The notes: generated from the sequence alone by a model not told the origin. 64,000 nt of DNA from Hyphomicrobiales bacterium (GCA_025359215.1 JANYHE010000050.1:1-64000), one strand, 5' to 3'. Numbered from the stretch's first letter, positions 24,244 through 33,745 are shown. Made by a program: numbers and translations.

Positions 24244-26240
24244 TGCAATTGCTCCAAAGAATCTTGTTTTTGTGGAATTGTTATTGTGAATTTTGAACCT
24301 TCGCCGGGCTCACCATGGGCGACGATGAACCCACCGTGGCGCTCAACAATCTTTCGACAGGTGGCAAGGCCGATGCCGGTGCCTTCATATTCGTTGCGAC
24401 TGTGCAGACGCTGGAAGATTGTGAAGATTTGATCTTTGAATTGATTATCAAAGCCAATGCCATTGTCTTCAATTGTGATAACCAACAGCGCCTCACCCTT
24501 CTCCCCGACCGTTTCAGTTGAATTGATTTTTATGATTGGGTTCACATCTGGCTTCTTGAACTTTAGCGCATTGCTTAAAAGATTTTGAATGAGCTGACGC
24601 AATTGAGTTGGATCGCCTTCAATCGTCGGCAATTGACCTTCCTCAATAGTCGCCTCGTTTTCTTCGATGCGAATTTGCAGATCAGATAAAACATCATTTA
24701 GAATATTACCAAGTGCCACAGGCTGGAATGGTTTGGCGTTGGTTGTCACACGAGAATACGACAACAGATCATTGATCAGGCGGCGCATGCGGCTTGCCGC
24801 ATTATGCATACGGTCAACAAACATTTTACCATCGTCCGGCAAAATGTCGGAGTATTTTTTGATCAGTCGATCGCCGAAGGCTTCAATTTTGCGCAGCGGT
24901 TCTTGCAAGTCGTGCGAAGCCACATAGGCAAAATCGATCAGTTCACGGTTTGAATGCTCAAGCTTCTGCGTGTAAAGCAGCATCGTCTCAGCGTTCTTTT
25001 CCACTTCAGTAATGTCTTGATAGGTGGCAATGGTGCCACCATCTGGCATCGGTTCGTTCATCACCGCAATGATACGACCATCTTTCAGGCGCTGTTTAAT
25101 TGTTGTGCGGGTGCTGAGGCGAGCAGGATCATTGCGTTCTGCCAAGGCCTTATCGGCTTCTTCTTTTGTATAGTTGCCTAAGCTGACGCTGTATTCCATC
25201 AACCCACGCAACGTGATGCCTGGCTTTACGATCTCTGCAGAGAAGCCGTAAATCTCTAAATAGCGCCGGTTCACCACGATCAATCGCTGTTCTTTATCGA
25301 ACATGCAAAGGCCCTGAACCATGTTGCTCAAGGCCATATCAAAATGAAGGTTCTTGGCGTGCAGCTGTTGTGAAATGCGGAGCATTTCAAGCTCGCGCAA
25401 TTTTAGCTCTGTGATGTCTGAACGCGTGCCAACGATGCCACCATCATCGGTGCGCTTTTCGGTGATCAGAATCCAGCGACCATCCGTTTGCTGCACTTCA
25501 ACAGGTTCTGTTGGATTGCGGTGCCGCTCTAAACGCCAGGCCACATATTCTTCAGGTGAACGGCCATTCAAAACGAATGCGCCACGGCGAGTGGACTCGC
25601 GCAACAATTCAACTTTGGCCATGCCCGGCGCGATAATATCTGCGGCCAATGGGCTGTAATCGACATATTTCTTATTATAGAGCACCAATCGATCTGATGC
25701 ATCATAGAGCGCAAAACCGTCGGCCATTACGTCAAGTGCATGAGTGAGGCGTGAACGCGATTTTTCGGCGATCATCTCAAACTGGGTGCTAAGATCAACA
25801 CCTGATGCTGGTGTATCAATTTCACGGGCTGTTTCAACCACGGTGCCGTTGGGTAACCTGCGGCGGCGCACTTCAACAACACTGCCACTTGGTGCTGAAT
25901 AGCGGAATGTATAAGCGGTGCCCGGAACCAGAGCTGTTACAATCCGTTCAATTTTATCGGTAATTTCAGCTTGAGGCACGTTCATGCGGTTATAGGAAAT
26001 GCGGATCAATTCACGCAAATTTTTTCCTGAACTCGCTTCCGATGCTTGGTAACCGCACAGTGATCTGTAAAGCGCATTGCAGGCAAGCAAGGAAAGGCCT
26101 GAGTCAAAAAGTGCCAAGCCAATGTCGGCACCTGCAAAGACATCCGCTATTTCCATACCAGACGTGTTGAGCGCTTCCATCTGCATGTCTTTACCAGCAA
26201 CATCAGGAAGGTACGTCACACGATTTTCTGAATTGTTCAT
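24240..26240 (-). CDS. PAS-containing sensor histidine kinase
   Basis: A soluble kinase of about 666 residues. Three PAS-like modules start near residues 25, 170 and 290 (ALFDSGLSLLACNALYRSL; GFALYDASDRLVLYNKKYVDYSP; GLCMFDKEQRLIVVNRRYLEIYG), followed by a coiled linker. HisKA has H-box YVASHDLQEPLRKI (His443) and HATPase motifs NLLSNALKFK, DNGIGF and GTGIGL. The DLQEPLR H-box is the bacteriophytochrome-like type. The second and third PAS (YNKKY, VNRRY) belong to the alphaproteobacterial PAS_7/PAS-12 group. ATG 26240 has GGGGAT upstream. Partner: the receiver at 23776. Confidence 0.9.
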   Translation of the reverse strand: MNNSENRVTYLPDVAGKDMQMEALNTSGMEIADVFAGADIGLALFDSGLSLLACNALYRSLCGYQASEASSGKNLRELIRISYNRMNVPQAEITDKIERIVTALVPGTAYTFRYSAPSGSVVEVRRRRLPNGTVVETAREIDTPASGVDLSTQFEMIAEKSRSRLTHALDVMADGFALYDASDRLVLYNKKYVDYSPLAADIIAPGMAKVELLRESTRRGAFVLNGRSPEEYVAWRLERHRNPTEPVEVQQTDGRWILITEKRTDDGGIVGTRSDITELKLRELEMLRISQQLHAKNLHFDMALSNMVQGLCMFDKEQRLIVVNRRYLEIYGFSAEIVKPGITLRGLMEYSVSLGNYTKEEADKALAERNDPARLSTRTTIKQRLKDGRIIAVMNEPMPDGGTIATYQDITEVEKNAETMLLYTQKLEHSNRELIDFAYVASHDLQEPLRKIEAFGDRLIKKYSDILPDDGKMFVDRMHNAASRMRRLINDLLSYSRVTTNAKPFQPVALGNILNDVLSDLQIRIEENEATIEEGQLPTIEGDPTQLRQLIQNLLSNALKFKKPDVNPIIKINSTETVGEKGEALLVITIEDNGIGFDNQFKDQIFTIFQRLHSRNEYEGTGIGLATCRKIVERHGGFIVAHGEPGEGSKFTITIPQKQDSLEQLQ

Positions 26241-26392
26241 CAAATTATCCCCAATTACGGCGTTATGACACACGAGTTCTGAAAGAAAGGTGAAAGAAAC
26301 ACGGTTAAAGGCAGGAAATTTGATTTTTCTATTATTAACGATTCAACTGTAAGAGATTGAAAGTAGTAATTTTTGTTTGTTAGGCTTTTTAC

Positions 26393-27343
26393 ATGTTGAG
26401 TACGACGGAACGTTCGATTGTATGTTGGCTATTGGCAGGCACAATCCTGATGGGTTTTTTAGTACCCGGAATTTCAGAAATATTTCAAAAATTTACATCG
26501 GCCAGTCTTTTAGTGATGATCATTTTATCCCTTATTCCAATGGGACGATTTGATTTTGAACAGGTGTTCAGTCTTGATCGCAACGTGTGGCGCGTGGTTT
26601 TGTGGCAATTATTTGTATTGCCGGCCATTGTGGTTGCAGCCGCTCACTTAGCAAGAATTAGCCCATTGATAACCGTGTTGATGGTGACAACTGCATCGGC
26701 AGGATCGCTGTTTGCATCACCAACATTTGCCGAACTTTTGCAGGTGAACAAACAGCGTGCTTTGCAATGCATGATCCTGTCCACATTCTTAATGCCGATA
26801 TCTTATTTCATATTTTTCACCTTGGTCATGCATTCATCAGTGAACATCGATGTGATGAGCTTTCTCAATCGTTGTGTTATTTTTCTGGCGCTTCCACTTG
26901 GCCTGTTTCTGGTCTATATGGGATTTGCCAGAGCATTCCCCGAAAAGTTGGTGATGACATTTGAAGGCGCGTCACGTCGCTTGACTATTTTAGCGTTAAT
27001 CGTGTTTGGCCTGGGAATTGTGGGGCCAGCACGAGATTTATTCTGGAATCATTTCAACCAATTTGTTCTTTATCTTTTGGTGGTGATTTCGCTGGGCGCC
27101 GGCATGGCCTATCTCACAGCTGTGGTCATGTTCAGGCAGGGCATCAATGATGCTATTACCGCCAGCATCGTCAGTGGCTTTCGCAATGTTGGATTGGGAT
27201 TTGTTTTATTGTCAGGCGTGTCTTCTGAAGATACGGCAGTCTATGTTGGTATTTCACAAATACCAATTTTCTTAGCGCCTCTGGTTTTGAGCTTTATTGT
27301 GCGTCGCAGCCGCTCGAACGAAGGCGTATTTGCCACCGCTTAA
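26393..27343 (+). CDS. BASS/SBF-like membrane transporter family protein
   Basis: The 316-residue protein has nine to ten membrane segments and features of the bile acid:Na+ symporter superfamily, notably the C-terminal GFRNVGLGFVLLSG motif, which corresponds to the conserved R-N-x-x-L helix. The central part is divergent (TTASAGSLFASPTFAELL), so the substrate is unknown. It is divergent from the PAS kinase and not obviously linked to the operon that follows 144 bases later. Confidence 0.65.
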   Translation: MLSTTERSIVCWLLAGTILMGFLVPGISEIFQKFTSASLLVMIILSLIPMGRFDFEQVFSLDRNVWRVVLWQLFVLPAIVVAAAHLARISPLITVLMVTTASAGSLFASPTFAELLQVNKQRALQCMILSTFLMPISYFIFFTLVMHSSVNIDVMSFLNRCVIFLALPLGLFLVYMGFARAFPEKLVMTFEGASRRLTILALIVFGLGIVGPARDLFWNHFNQFVLYLLVVISLGAGMAYLTAVVMFRQGINDAITASIVSGFRNVGLGFVLLSGVSSEDTAVYVGISQIPIFLAPLVLSFIVRRSRSNEGVFATA

Positions 27344-27487
27344 CGCAAGGCCTGCTGCTCCATTCTGGTAAGATTAAATTTACTATGTCGAATGGATTGT
27401 TGGTGCAGCAGGCATTTTACACACTGACTTTTACCATTATTTACCACCCTAGCCCCTACAACCATAGATAAGTTGCGGGGAAGTCGA

Positions 27488-28654
27488 GTGAGTAATCTTA
27501 GTTTAAATTTCAGTGAGTTACGGTCTGCCTCGGTAGCAACAGCTGCGCCGAAAGTGGCAAAAGGATTCAAGCCCTCACTCTTTGCATTATCGTTTTTGGT
27601 GGCCACACTGGCCGGTTTGGCTGGTGTTTGGAATGGCAACAAAACTTACGGACCGGAAATGTATGCCGATGACGGCATGGTTCCAGCTGCTGAAGCTTTT
27701 AGCCGTGGCCAAAACTACGCTGTGTTTGATCTCAATCTGAATGTTCGCCATCTAAAAGATGAAACGATAGCAAGATTAACATCAACTCCAGATGTTGTAA
27801 TTCTTGGCGCCAGCCAATGGCAGGAAGCGCATGCCGACCAACTGCCCGGTTATAATATGTACAATGCGCATGTTCACCGCGATTATTGGGAAGATCCGCT
27901 GGCAGTTACCGAAATGCTGGTGCGCCATAACCGTCTTCCTAAAAAAATGATGATCGCTGTTCGCGACTTGCAGTTTACATCTTTGTCCGATCGAAAAGAT
28001 TACCTTTGGGAACCTGGCATTCCATTTTACCGCGACATGGCGGATCGTTTGGGAATTGAAAAAGAAAGCTATTGGGCGTCGCTGCCGATCAATCGCATCA
28101 AAGCACTGTTTTCGATTTCAATGCTGTTTGACAATCTTACCCGTTGGTACACTACCAAAGAGCATCCTCATGCAACGACTGAGCGTCAATTTGATAGTCT
28201 CGATACGCTGTTGCCAGATGGATCAATTGTTTGGTCGAGGAACCACCTAAAATTTTTCACTCAAGAGCGCGCACTGTCTGAAGTTTTAAAGCAGGTGGAG
28301 CTTCGCAAGAATAATACTTTGAATTTGGACCCCGCGGGCATAGCAGCCTTCGAGCACCTCTTGGATTACTTGAAGGCCCAAGGCGTGCAAGTTTACCTGA
28401 CGCATCCTCCATACAATCCACTTTTTTATGATCGTATTCAGGGCACTCCTTTTGCGGAAGGCCTCGCGAAATTGGACGCATTGGTTCAGCGCTGGTCGAG
28501 AGAACGTGACATGCCAATCTTAGGAAGTTTCAATCCCTATGAAGTGGGATGTGACCCTTCAATGTTTATTGATGCCGAACATTCAAATCCAAGCTGCATT
28601 GGCAAAGTGTTGGCACAATTTGCTGCCGTCGACCAAGCAAGGTCTAAGAAATAA
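27488..28654 (+). CDS. Membrane-anchored SGNH/DltD-AlgJ-like protein
   Basis: A 388-residue protein with one N-terminal membrane segment (about residues 30-48) and a large extracytoplasmic domain. The Ser motif VVILGASQWQEAH (Ser109) and the C-terminal FIDAEHSNPSC (Asp362, His365) form the GxS and DxxH motifs of SGNH hydrolase/acyltransferase proteins of the DltD/AlgJ/AlgX type. These work with MBOAT proteins to move acyl or aminoacyl groups onto surface glycans. I use GTG 27488, which has GGGGA about 7 bases upstream, rather than TTG 27473. The stop shares a base with the MBOAT start (TAATG). The family call rests on motifs and context. Confidence 0.7.
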   Translation: MSNLSLNFSELRSASVATAAPKVAKGFKPSLFALSFLVATLAGLAGVWNGNKTYGPEMYADDGMVPAAEAFSRGQNYAVFDLNLNVRHLKDETIARLTSTPDVVILGASQWQEAHADQLPGYNMYNAHVHRDYWEDPLAVTEMLVRHNRLPKKMMIAVRDLQFTSLSDRKDYLWEPGIPFYRDMADRLGIEKESYWASLPINRIKALFSISMLFDNLTRWYTTKEHPHATTERQFDSLDTLLPDGSIVWSRNHLKFFTQERALSEVLKQVELRKNNTLNLDPAGIAAFEHLLDYLKAQGVQVYLTHPPYNPLFYDRIQGTPFAEGLAKLDALVQRWSRERDMPILGSFNPYEVGCDPSMFIDAEHSNPSCIGKVLAQFAAVDQARSKK

Positions 28655-30159
28655 TGTCATTCACATCTTATCAATTCATTCTGCTGTTTTTGCCAATTTC
28701 TTATTTGGGCTTCTTGTTGGCTCATCGGTTGGGCGGGTGGCAATGGGCCATTAATTTTCTGGCCGTTCTATCGCTCGCATTTTACGCCATGTGGGGTTTT
28801 TCCTTATTGATTATTCTGTTGGGTTCCTTGGCTTTCAACTATGGCGCAGGCAATGTGATTGCCTGCCTTGGCAATAATCCAAAAGTTGCGCGCAATACAC
28901 TCTTGGGAAGTATTGGTATCAATCTCGCGATTTTGGGCTATCTCAAATATACCAATTTCTTCATTGATCTTGCCAATCAAGCTACGGGTGCTGGTTTTGC
29001 CCACCATGATATTTTGGTTCCGCTTGGGGTTTCATTTTTCACCTTCATCCAAATTGGCTATTTGATTGACGCGTTCAATGGCCAATTGCTGAAGCATGAC
29101 ATTGCAAGATATGTGGTGTTTGCAGCCTTCTTTCCGTGTGTGACAGCAGGGCCATTGGTGATGCAACAGGAAATGATGGCGCAGCTGGATAATCCGCAGC
29201 AGCCAGCCTTTGATGCGCGTCGATTGATTGTGGGGCTCACCATGTTTGGTATGGGCTTGTTCAAGAAAGTTGTTCTCGCAGATACAATTGCACCCTTTGC
29301 AAACCAGGTGTTTGATGGGGCCGCTGCAGGGGTTACGCTCAGCCCTTCACTCGCTTGGATTGGTGCTGTGTGTTACACTTTACAGCTCTATTTCGATTTC
29401 TCTGGCTATTCAGACATGGCCATTGGCATTGGCACCATTTTCGGAATCAAGTTGCCACTGAATTTCGATTCACCTTTCAAGAGCACAAATATTTCAGAAT
29501 TCTGGCGTCGTTGGCACATGACCATGACACGGTTTTTCACCAACTATATCTACTCTGGCTTAGCCATGAAAGGCATGCGCAATAGTTCCAAATGGGGCTT
29601 TGGTCGGGTTGGTCGTTTTGTCTTGGTGGCCGCCATGCCTTCAACTGTCACCTTCTTGGTTGCAGGCGTTTGGCACGGTTCAGGTTGGAACTACGTTCTC
29701 TATGGTCTTTTGCACGGCGTTGCTATTGCGACATTCTTGGCTTGGCGTGAATTCTCCGCCATCAAGCTGCCTGCTGTCTTAGGTTGGGCTATAACATTGG
29801 TGACTGTGATCTCGGGGCTTGTGATGTTCCGTGCGGCCGACGTGCCAGCAGCAATTGGCATTTACTCAAACATGTTGGGCCTTGCTTCACCGGGCACTGG
29901 AACTTTGGTGCTGGACAGTGCGCAGGCCTTGTCGATGGTGGTTCTATACGGCGCAATTACAATGCTGTTTCCAAACACGCAGCAAATCTTGCACCATGAT
30001 TGGCCGGCCATTGATGTGAAGCCTGTAACATCGGCACTTGATGCTGGCCTGTTGGCATGGCGTCCTGCCATTGGCACGGCACTCGTGAGTGCTTGTTTAT
30101 TCACCGTCGCGCTCACCTCAATCGGTAGCGGATCCAGTTTTCTATATTACAAATTCTAA
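28654..30159 (+). CDS. MBOAT-family O-acyltransferase (AlgI/DltB-like)
   Basis: The 501-residue polytopic protein is of the MBOAT family. Conserved motifs are PLGVSFFTFIQIGYLID (about 123-139), QLYFDFSGYSDMAIGIG (about 244-260), FWRRWHMTMTRFF (283-295) and the His region VAGVWHGSGWNYVLYGLLHG with His341 and His354, the latter matching the proposed catalytic His of AlgI/DltB. In Dlt systems this protein takes a carrier-protein thioester at the cytoplasmic face and passes the acyl group across the membrane. Here it is translationally coupled to the SGNH gene and followed after 9 bases by an aminoacyl-carrier ligase, so an aminoacyl cargo is likely. Confidence 0.92.
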   Translation: MSFTSYQFILLFLPISYLGFLLAHRLGGWQWAINFLAVLSLAFYAMWGFSLLIILLGSLAFNYGAGNVIACLGNNPKVARNTLLGSIGINLAILGYLKYTNFFIDLANQATGAGFAHHDILVPLGVSFFTFIQIGYLIDAFNGQLLKHDIARYVVFAAFFPCVTAGPLVMQQEMMAQLDNPQQPAFDARRLIVGLTMFGMGLFKKVVLADTIAPFANQVFDGAAAGVTLSPSLAWIGAVCYTLQLYFDFSGYSDMAIGIGTIFGIKLPLNFDSPFKSTNISEFWRRWHMTMTRFFTNYIYSGLAMKGMRNSSKWGFGRVGRFVLVAAMPSTVTFLVAGVWHGSGWNYVLYGLLHGVAIATFLAWREFSAIKLPAVLGWAITLVTVISGLVMFRAADVPAAIGIYSNMLGLASPGTGTLVLDSAQALSMVVLYGAITMLFPNTQQILHHDWPAIDVKPVTSALDAGLLAWRPAIGTALVSACLFTVALTSIGSGSSFLYYKF

Positions 30160-30168
30160 GGGAAGGGC

Positions 30169-31386
30169 TTGAAAATGAATATGCATATGAAAGATTTTAC
30201 CGAGATTGCGTTGGAATTACCGCGCGAAGTTGACCGCGAGGTTGCGGGCGATATTGAAAAGGAATCGGTTTTCGTTTCACCAATGATTGATCGCATCATT
30301 GTCAACAGCGATGGAAAAACTGCACGCCTTGTAACAAGGCCTGGTGCTGATCTTCAAGTGGCCACTGATAAGGCGTTACGCTTTTTGGCTGTGATGGTTC
30401 GCCAAGTTTCTGGTTTTGAAATTAAAGTTTTTGTGGACACAAAACGCAAAGACACAGGACCCTATCAGATTGGTGTGAATGACGGTTTAGTTGAGCGCGG
30501 GTGGATGCACGATTATGGCAAAGGTCAAGTGGCCTATAGCGGTCCAGTTTTAAAACTTGCGCAGTTGATCAACGAAAAATCGGGCCAACTTTATCACGCT
30601 GCATTTAATGCCATTGATGGACATTACCCCGCGATGATTGATGCCGACACTTTGCACAAGTGCGGCTATTTTGACTCGCATCCCAATGCTGTGACCTTTG
30701 TTGGCAACGTTGTTGAAGATTTCGATGCCATCGAAGAATTCCGTTTGGCCAACTCCTGCTCAGAAGGTGCCTTGATGCCAAAGCAAGAGCACATCCACCA
30801 TGATGGAATGTGTTTAAATCCAGCGGCTTGCTTCCCTTGCTACCCAACACTCACAGGGCAGAAATTTGTTGAAGGTCAATGCTACACATGGCTCGGCCGT
30901 GTGTTCCGCTACGAGTCACGCAATATTAATGGCCTCGACCGCCTTTACGAATTCAACGTTCGCGAATTGGTGTTTGTTGGCGATGAAGATTATGTGCGCA
31001 GCTGCCGTGCCAAAGCCTTGCCAATCGTAGAAGAGTTGGCCTCATTCATAGATATTGATTGCCAAGTGCAAACCGCAACCGATCCGTTCTTCGCAACTGT
31101 TTCTGCTGCCAAAAAGTTCTGGCAGGCAGCACAGGAAGTGAAGAATGAAATCAAAATTCCTGCCCTAGGCAACGATGGCAGCCAAAAAATGCTGGCTTGT
31201 GGATCAATCAATCTCCACGGCAATTTCTTTGGCAAGCGCTTTGATTTTACCTGCGCCAATGGGGAACCTGCACAAACAGGTTGCGTTGGCCTTGGCATCG
31301 AACGTTGGGTTCTTGCTGCATTTACACAACATGGTTTTGAGCCTGCGCGTTGGCCCGAAGCTGTTCGTAACCGTATTTTTTCATAA
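30169..31386 (+). CDS. Class II aaRS-like amino acid:[carrier protein] ligase
   Basis: The 405-residue protein has the catalytic core of the seryl-tRNA-synthetase-like amino acid:[carrier protein] ligases (Bll0957 type of Bradyrhizobium). It shows NPAACFPCYP (Cys221), motif 2 RVFRYES (244-250), NVRELVFVG (Glu266), the ATDPFF stretch near 303, and motif 3 GCVGLGIERW (Cys372, Arg379). Cys221, Glu266 and Cys372 match the Cys-Glu-Cys zinc site that binds the amino acid amine. Such enzymes adenylate glycine or alanine and load it on the phosphopantetheine of a small carrier protein instead of tRNA; no tRNA-binding domain is visible. It seems longer than typical members, with extra N-terminal sequence. 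ATG 30175, 30181 and 30187 are alternative starts. The carrier protein gene follows 21 bases later. Confidence 0.85.
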   Translation: MKMNMHMKDFTEIALELPREVDREVAGDIEKESVFVSPMIDRIIVNSDGKTARLVTRPGADLQVATDKALRFLAVMVRQVSGFEIKVFVDTKRKDTGPYQIGVNDGLVERGWMHDYGKGQVAYSGPVLKLAQLINEKSGQLYHAAFNAIDGHYPAMIDADTLHKCGYFDSHPNAVTFVGNVVEDFDAIEEFRLANSCSEGALMPKQEHIHHDGMCLNPAACFPCYPTLTGQKFVEGQCYTWLGRVFRYESRNINGLDRLYEFNVRELVFVGDEDYVRSCRAKALPIVEELASFIDIDCQVQTATDPFFATVSAAKKFWQAAQEVKNEIKIPALGNDGSQKMLACGSINLHGNFFGKRFDFTCANGEPAQTGCVGLGIERWVLAAFTQHGFEPARWPEAVRNRIFS

Positions 31387-31407
31387 ACAAAACAGGGAAA
31401 TTTAATC

Positions 31408-31665
31408 ATGCAACTCTATCAACTCATTGGCAATGTACTGGGCGTCAATCCTTCAGAATTGAACGAAGATTCAAATGCGCAGAATACTCCGAAGTGGGAT
31501 TCTTTGCGCCACATCGAAGTTGTGTTCGCAATGGAAAATGCATTTCATGTGCGTTTTACAATGCCTGAAATCGCCAGCCTCAGAAAGCTTTCAGACATTC
31601 GCAAATTGCTTGAAGCCAAAAATGTTCGCTTCAACCAAGAGCAAGCGGAACGCAAGTTCGGTTAA
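31408..31665 (+). CDS. Acyl carrier protein, partner of the amino acid ligase
   Basis: The 85-residue acidic four-helix carrier protein has the phosphopantetheine motif WDSLRHIEVV (Ser32). After the usual fold it has a charged C-terminal extension (NVRFNQEQAERKFG). It needs a phosphopantetheinyl transferase for activity; AcpS or the Sfp-type enzyme at 20005 could serve. Placement directly after the ligase and MBOAT genes marks it as the DltC-like carrier of this cassette rather than the fatty-acid ACP. Confidence 0.92.
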   Translation: MQLYQLIGNVLGVNPSELNEDSNAQNTPKWDSLRHIEVVFAMENAFHVRFTMPEIASLRKLSDIRKLLEAKNVRFNQEQAERKFG

Positions 31666-31696
31666 GCTTTTCATCAACGGGGGTTGAGTACAAAGA

Positions 31697-33745
31697 ATGA
31701 TACCGGGTAAGGCCATAAAGCTGCTTGTCGTGGATGATGATGAGGATGATATTTACCTCATTGTTGACGCATTGAATGGCGTTCAAGGAACACGCTATGC
31801 GGTGACAACGGCATCTTCAGCGCTGACAGCGATGGCAAAACTGGCGCAAGACAGTTTTGATGTCATCTTCAGTGATTATCGACTTGGCGCGGTTACCGGG
31901 ATTGACTTCATCAACAGTGTGCGTGGCGCTGGCATTGACACGCCCATCATCCTGTTGACCGGCATTTCTGATCAGCTGATTGACAATGCTGCACTGAAGG
32001 CTGGCTCATCGGACTTTGTTTCAAAAACCTCCATCACTGCGGATGTGCTAGATCGATCGGTGCGCTATGCTTTAGCCCACGCTGACCGACAACGCTTGCT
32101 GCAAACTGTGTTGCGCAGCACTGAATCCGGAATTGCGGTGCTTGACGTTGACGGGAAAATTACATTATGGAACCCGCAATTTCTGGCATTCGCTGAGAAG
32201 GCTTTTGGCAGTGACCCAGAACGCTTTACCAAGCTAAGGGCACTTGCCGCTGAATCTGACGAGCGCGACATTGTGGTGGGAGATTGCATCGTTGAATCTC
32301 ATGTCACACCATTGCCGGATGGTGGATCAATCTTGGCGCTGCATGATGTGACGCAACGCGTGAATGACTTAATGGCCCGAAAGCTAGCCGAAGACAAAAT
32401 CCGCAAAGTGGCTATGCAAGACGCATTGACCGAACTGCCCAATCGGCTGGCCTTTAACGACTATCTGGATGTCAGCATCGCGGCTGCATCTGGGGCAACC
32501 AAAAAACTTGCCGTTCTTTTGTTTGACTTTAATCGCTTCAAAGAAGTGAATGACCTTTTTGGCCATGCGGCTGGCGATCATATTTTGAAATCCGCCGCAG
32601 TGCGGCTGAAGACAGTTCTTACCGAACGAGAATATGTGGCGCGTTTGGGTGGCGACGAATTTGTTCTCATTCAAAGTGATTCAGACAGCAATTCGGCTAT
32701 GGACTTGGCACAGCGTGTTGTTACTTGCTTGTCGGAACCTTTAAACTGGGAATCGAAAATTATCACCGCTGGTGTGAGTGTTGGTGTAGCCCTCTATCCG
32801 AAACACGGAAGCAATCGGCGAGAACTTTTGGCCAATGCCGATTTGGCAATGTATCGCGGCAAAGCCAAAGTGGGTGAGCCAATTTGCATGTTTGATGCCA
32901 AGATGGATCAGTTCATCAGGCATAGGCGTCAGCTGGCGCATGAATTAATTCACGCCATTAAAGGCGACGAACTTTCACTCAGCATGCAAGGTCAATTTGA
33001 AGTCGACAAGGGCAACTTGGCCGGATTTGAGGCCTTGCTGCGTTGGAAGAGCCCGGTTCGTGGCAATATTTCGCCCGCTGAATTTATACCCTTAGCGGAA
33101 GAAACGGGGCTGATTGTCGAAATTGATGAATGGGTGCTCAGACGCTCTTGCACATTTTTAGCGGCAAACAATTGGATACCGCGATTGGCTGTTAATATTT
33201 CGGCCAAAGCCATTTGCCAACCGAGCATTGTTGCTTTGGTTAGGGACATCATTTTAGAGACGGGTGTAGTCGCGGCGCGGCTGGAACTTGAGGTGACAGA
33301 GACTGCTCTCATCTATGATCTCACGCGGGCTTTACACAATTTGAGGCAAATCAAGGCGATGGGAATTTCTATTGCGTTGGATGATTTCGGCACGGGTTAT
33401 TCGTCGTTATCGCTGCTCAATTCCTTCCCCTTTGACCGGATCAAAGTTGATGGATCTTTCATCCAGCAAACAGGAAGTAACGGGCGCGCCGATGCTATTT
33501 TCAAAGCGGTTGTGGGCCTTGGCGAAGCGTTAAATGTGCCCGTTATAGCTGAAGGTGTTGAGACGATTGAACATTTTGCTTTTGCCACTTTAGCCGGTTG
33601 CAAAGAAGTGCAAGGCTATCACCTTTGTCACCCTGTGCCTGCATGCGATTTGGTCTCGATGCGCCAGTATTTGGGCGAAAACATGAAAGCCCAAGACGTT
33701 AAAGATTGGCTGGGAAAGCGTGTTGCCCAAGCCAAAAGCGCTTAA
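31697..33745 (+). CDS. Receiver-PAS-GGDEF-EAL cyclic-di-GMP protein
   Basis: A 682-residue protein. REC (1-125) has acidic pocket VVDDDEDD and phospho-acceptor Asp in VIFSDYRLG. A small PAS-like region (about 140-225) follows, then GGDEF (about 240-400) with intact RLGGDEF and EAL (about 420-670) with FEALLRW, EVTETALI, ALDDFGTGYSSLS, KVDGSFI and AEGVET. Both catalytic signatures look intact, so it may make and break c-di-GMP under phosphorylation control. It starts 31 bases after the carrier protein gene, on the same strand, and may be in the same transcript. The 3' end overlaps the convergent Udh-like gene by four bases. Confidence 0.9.
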   Translation: MIPGKAIKLLVVDDDEDDIYLIVDALNGVQGTRYAVTTASSALTAMAKLAQDSFDVIFSDYRLGAVTGIDFINSVRGAGIDTPIILLTGISDQLIDNAALKAGSSDFVSKTSITADVLDRSVRYALAHADRQRLLQTVLRSTESGIAVLDVDGKITLWNPQFLAFAEKAFGSDPERFTKLRALAAESDERDIVVGDCIVESHVTPLPDGGSILALHDVTQRVNDLMARKLAEDKIRKVAMQDALTELPNRLAFNDYLDVSIAAASGATKKLAVLLFDFNRFKEVNDLFGHAAGDHILKSAAVRLKTVLTEREYVARLGGDEFVLIQSDSDSNSAMDLAQRVVTCLSEPLNWESKIITAGVSVGVALYPKHGSNRRELLANADLAMYRGKAKVGEPICMFDAKMDQFIRHRRQLAHELIHAIKGDELSLSMQGQFEVDKGNLAGFEALLRWKSPVRGNISPAEFIPLAEETGLIVEIDEWVLRRSCTFLAANNWIPRLAVNISAKAICQPSIVALVRDIILETGVVAARLELEVTETALIYDLTRALHNLRQIKAMGISIALDDFGTGYSSLSLLNSFPFDRIKVDGSFIQQTGSNGRADAIFKAVVGLGEALNVPVIAEGVETIEHFAFATLAGCKEVQGYHLCHPVPACDLVSMRQYLGENMKAQDVKDWLGKRVAQAKSA

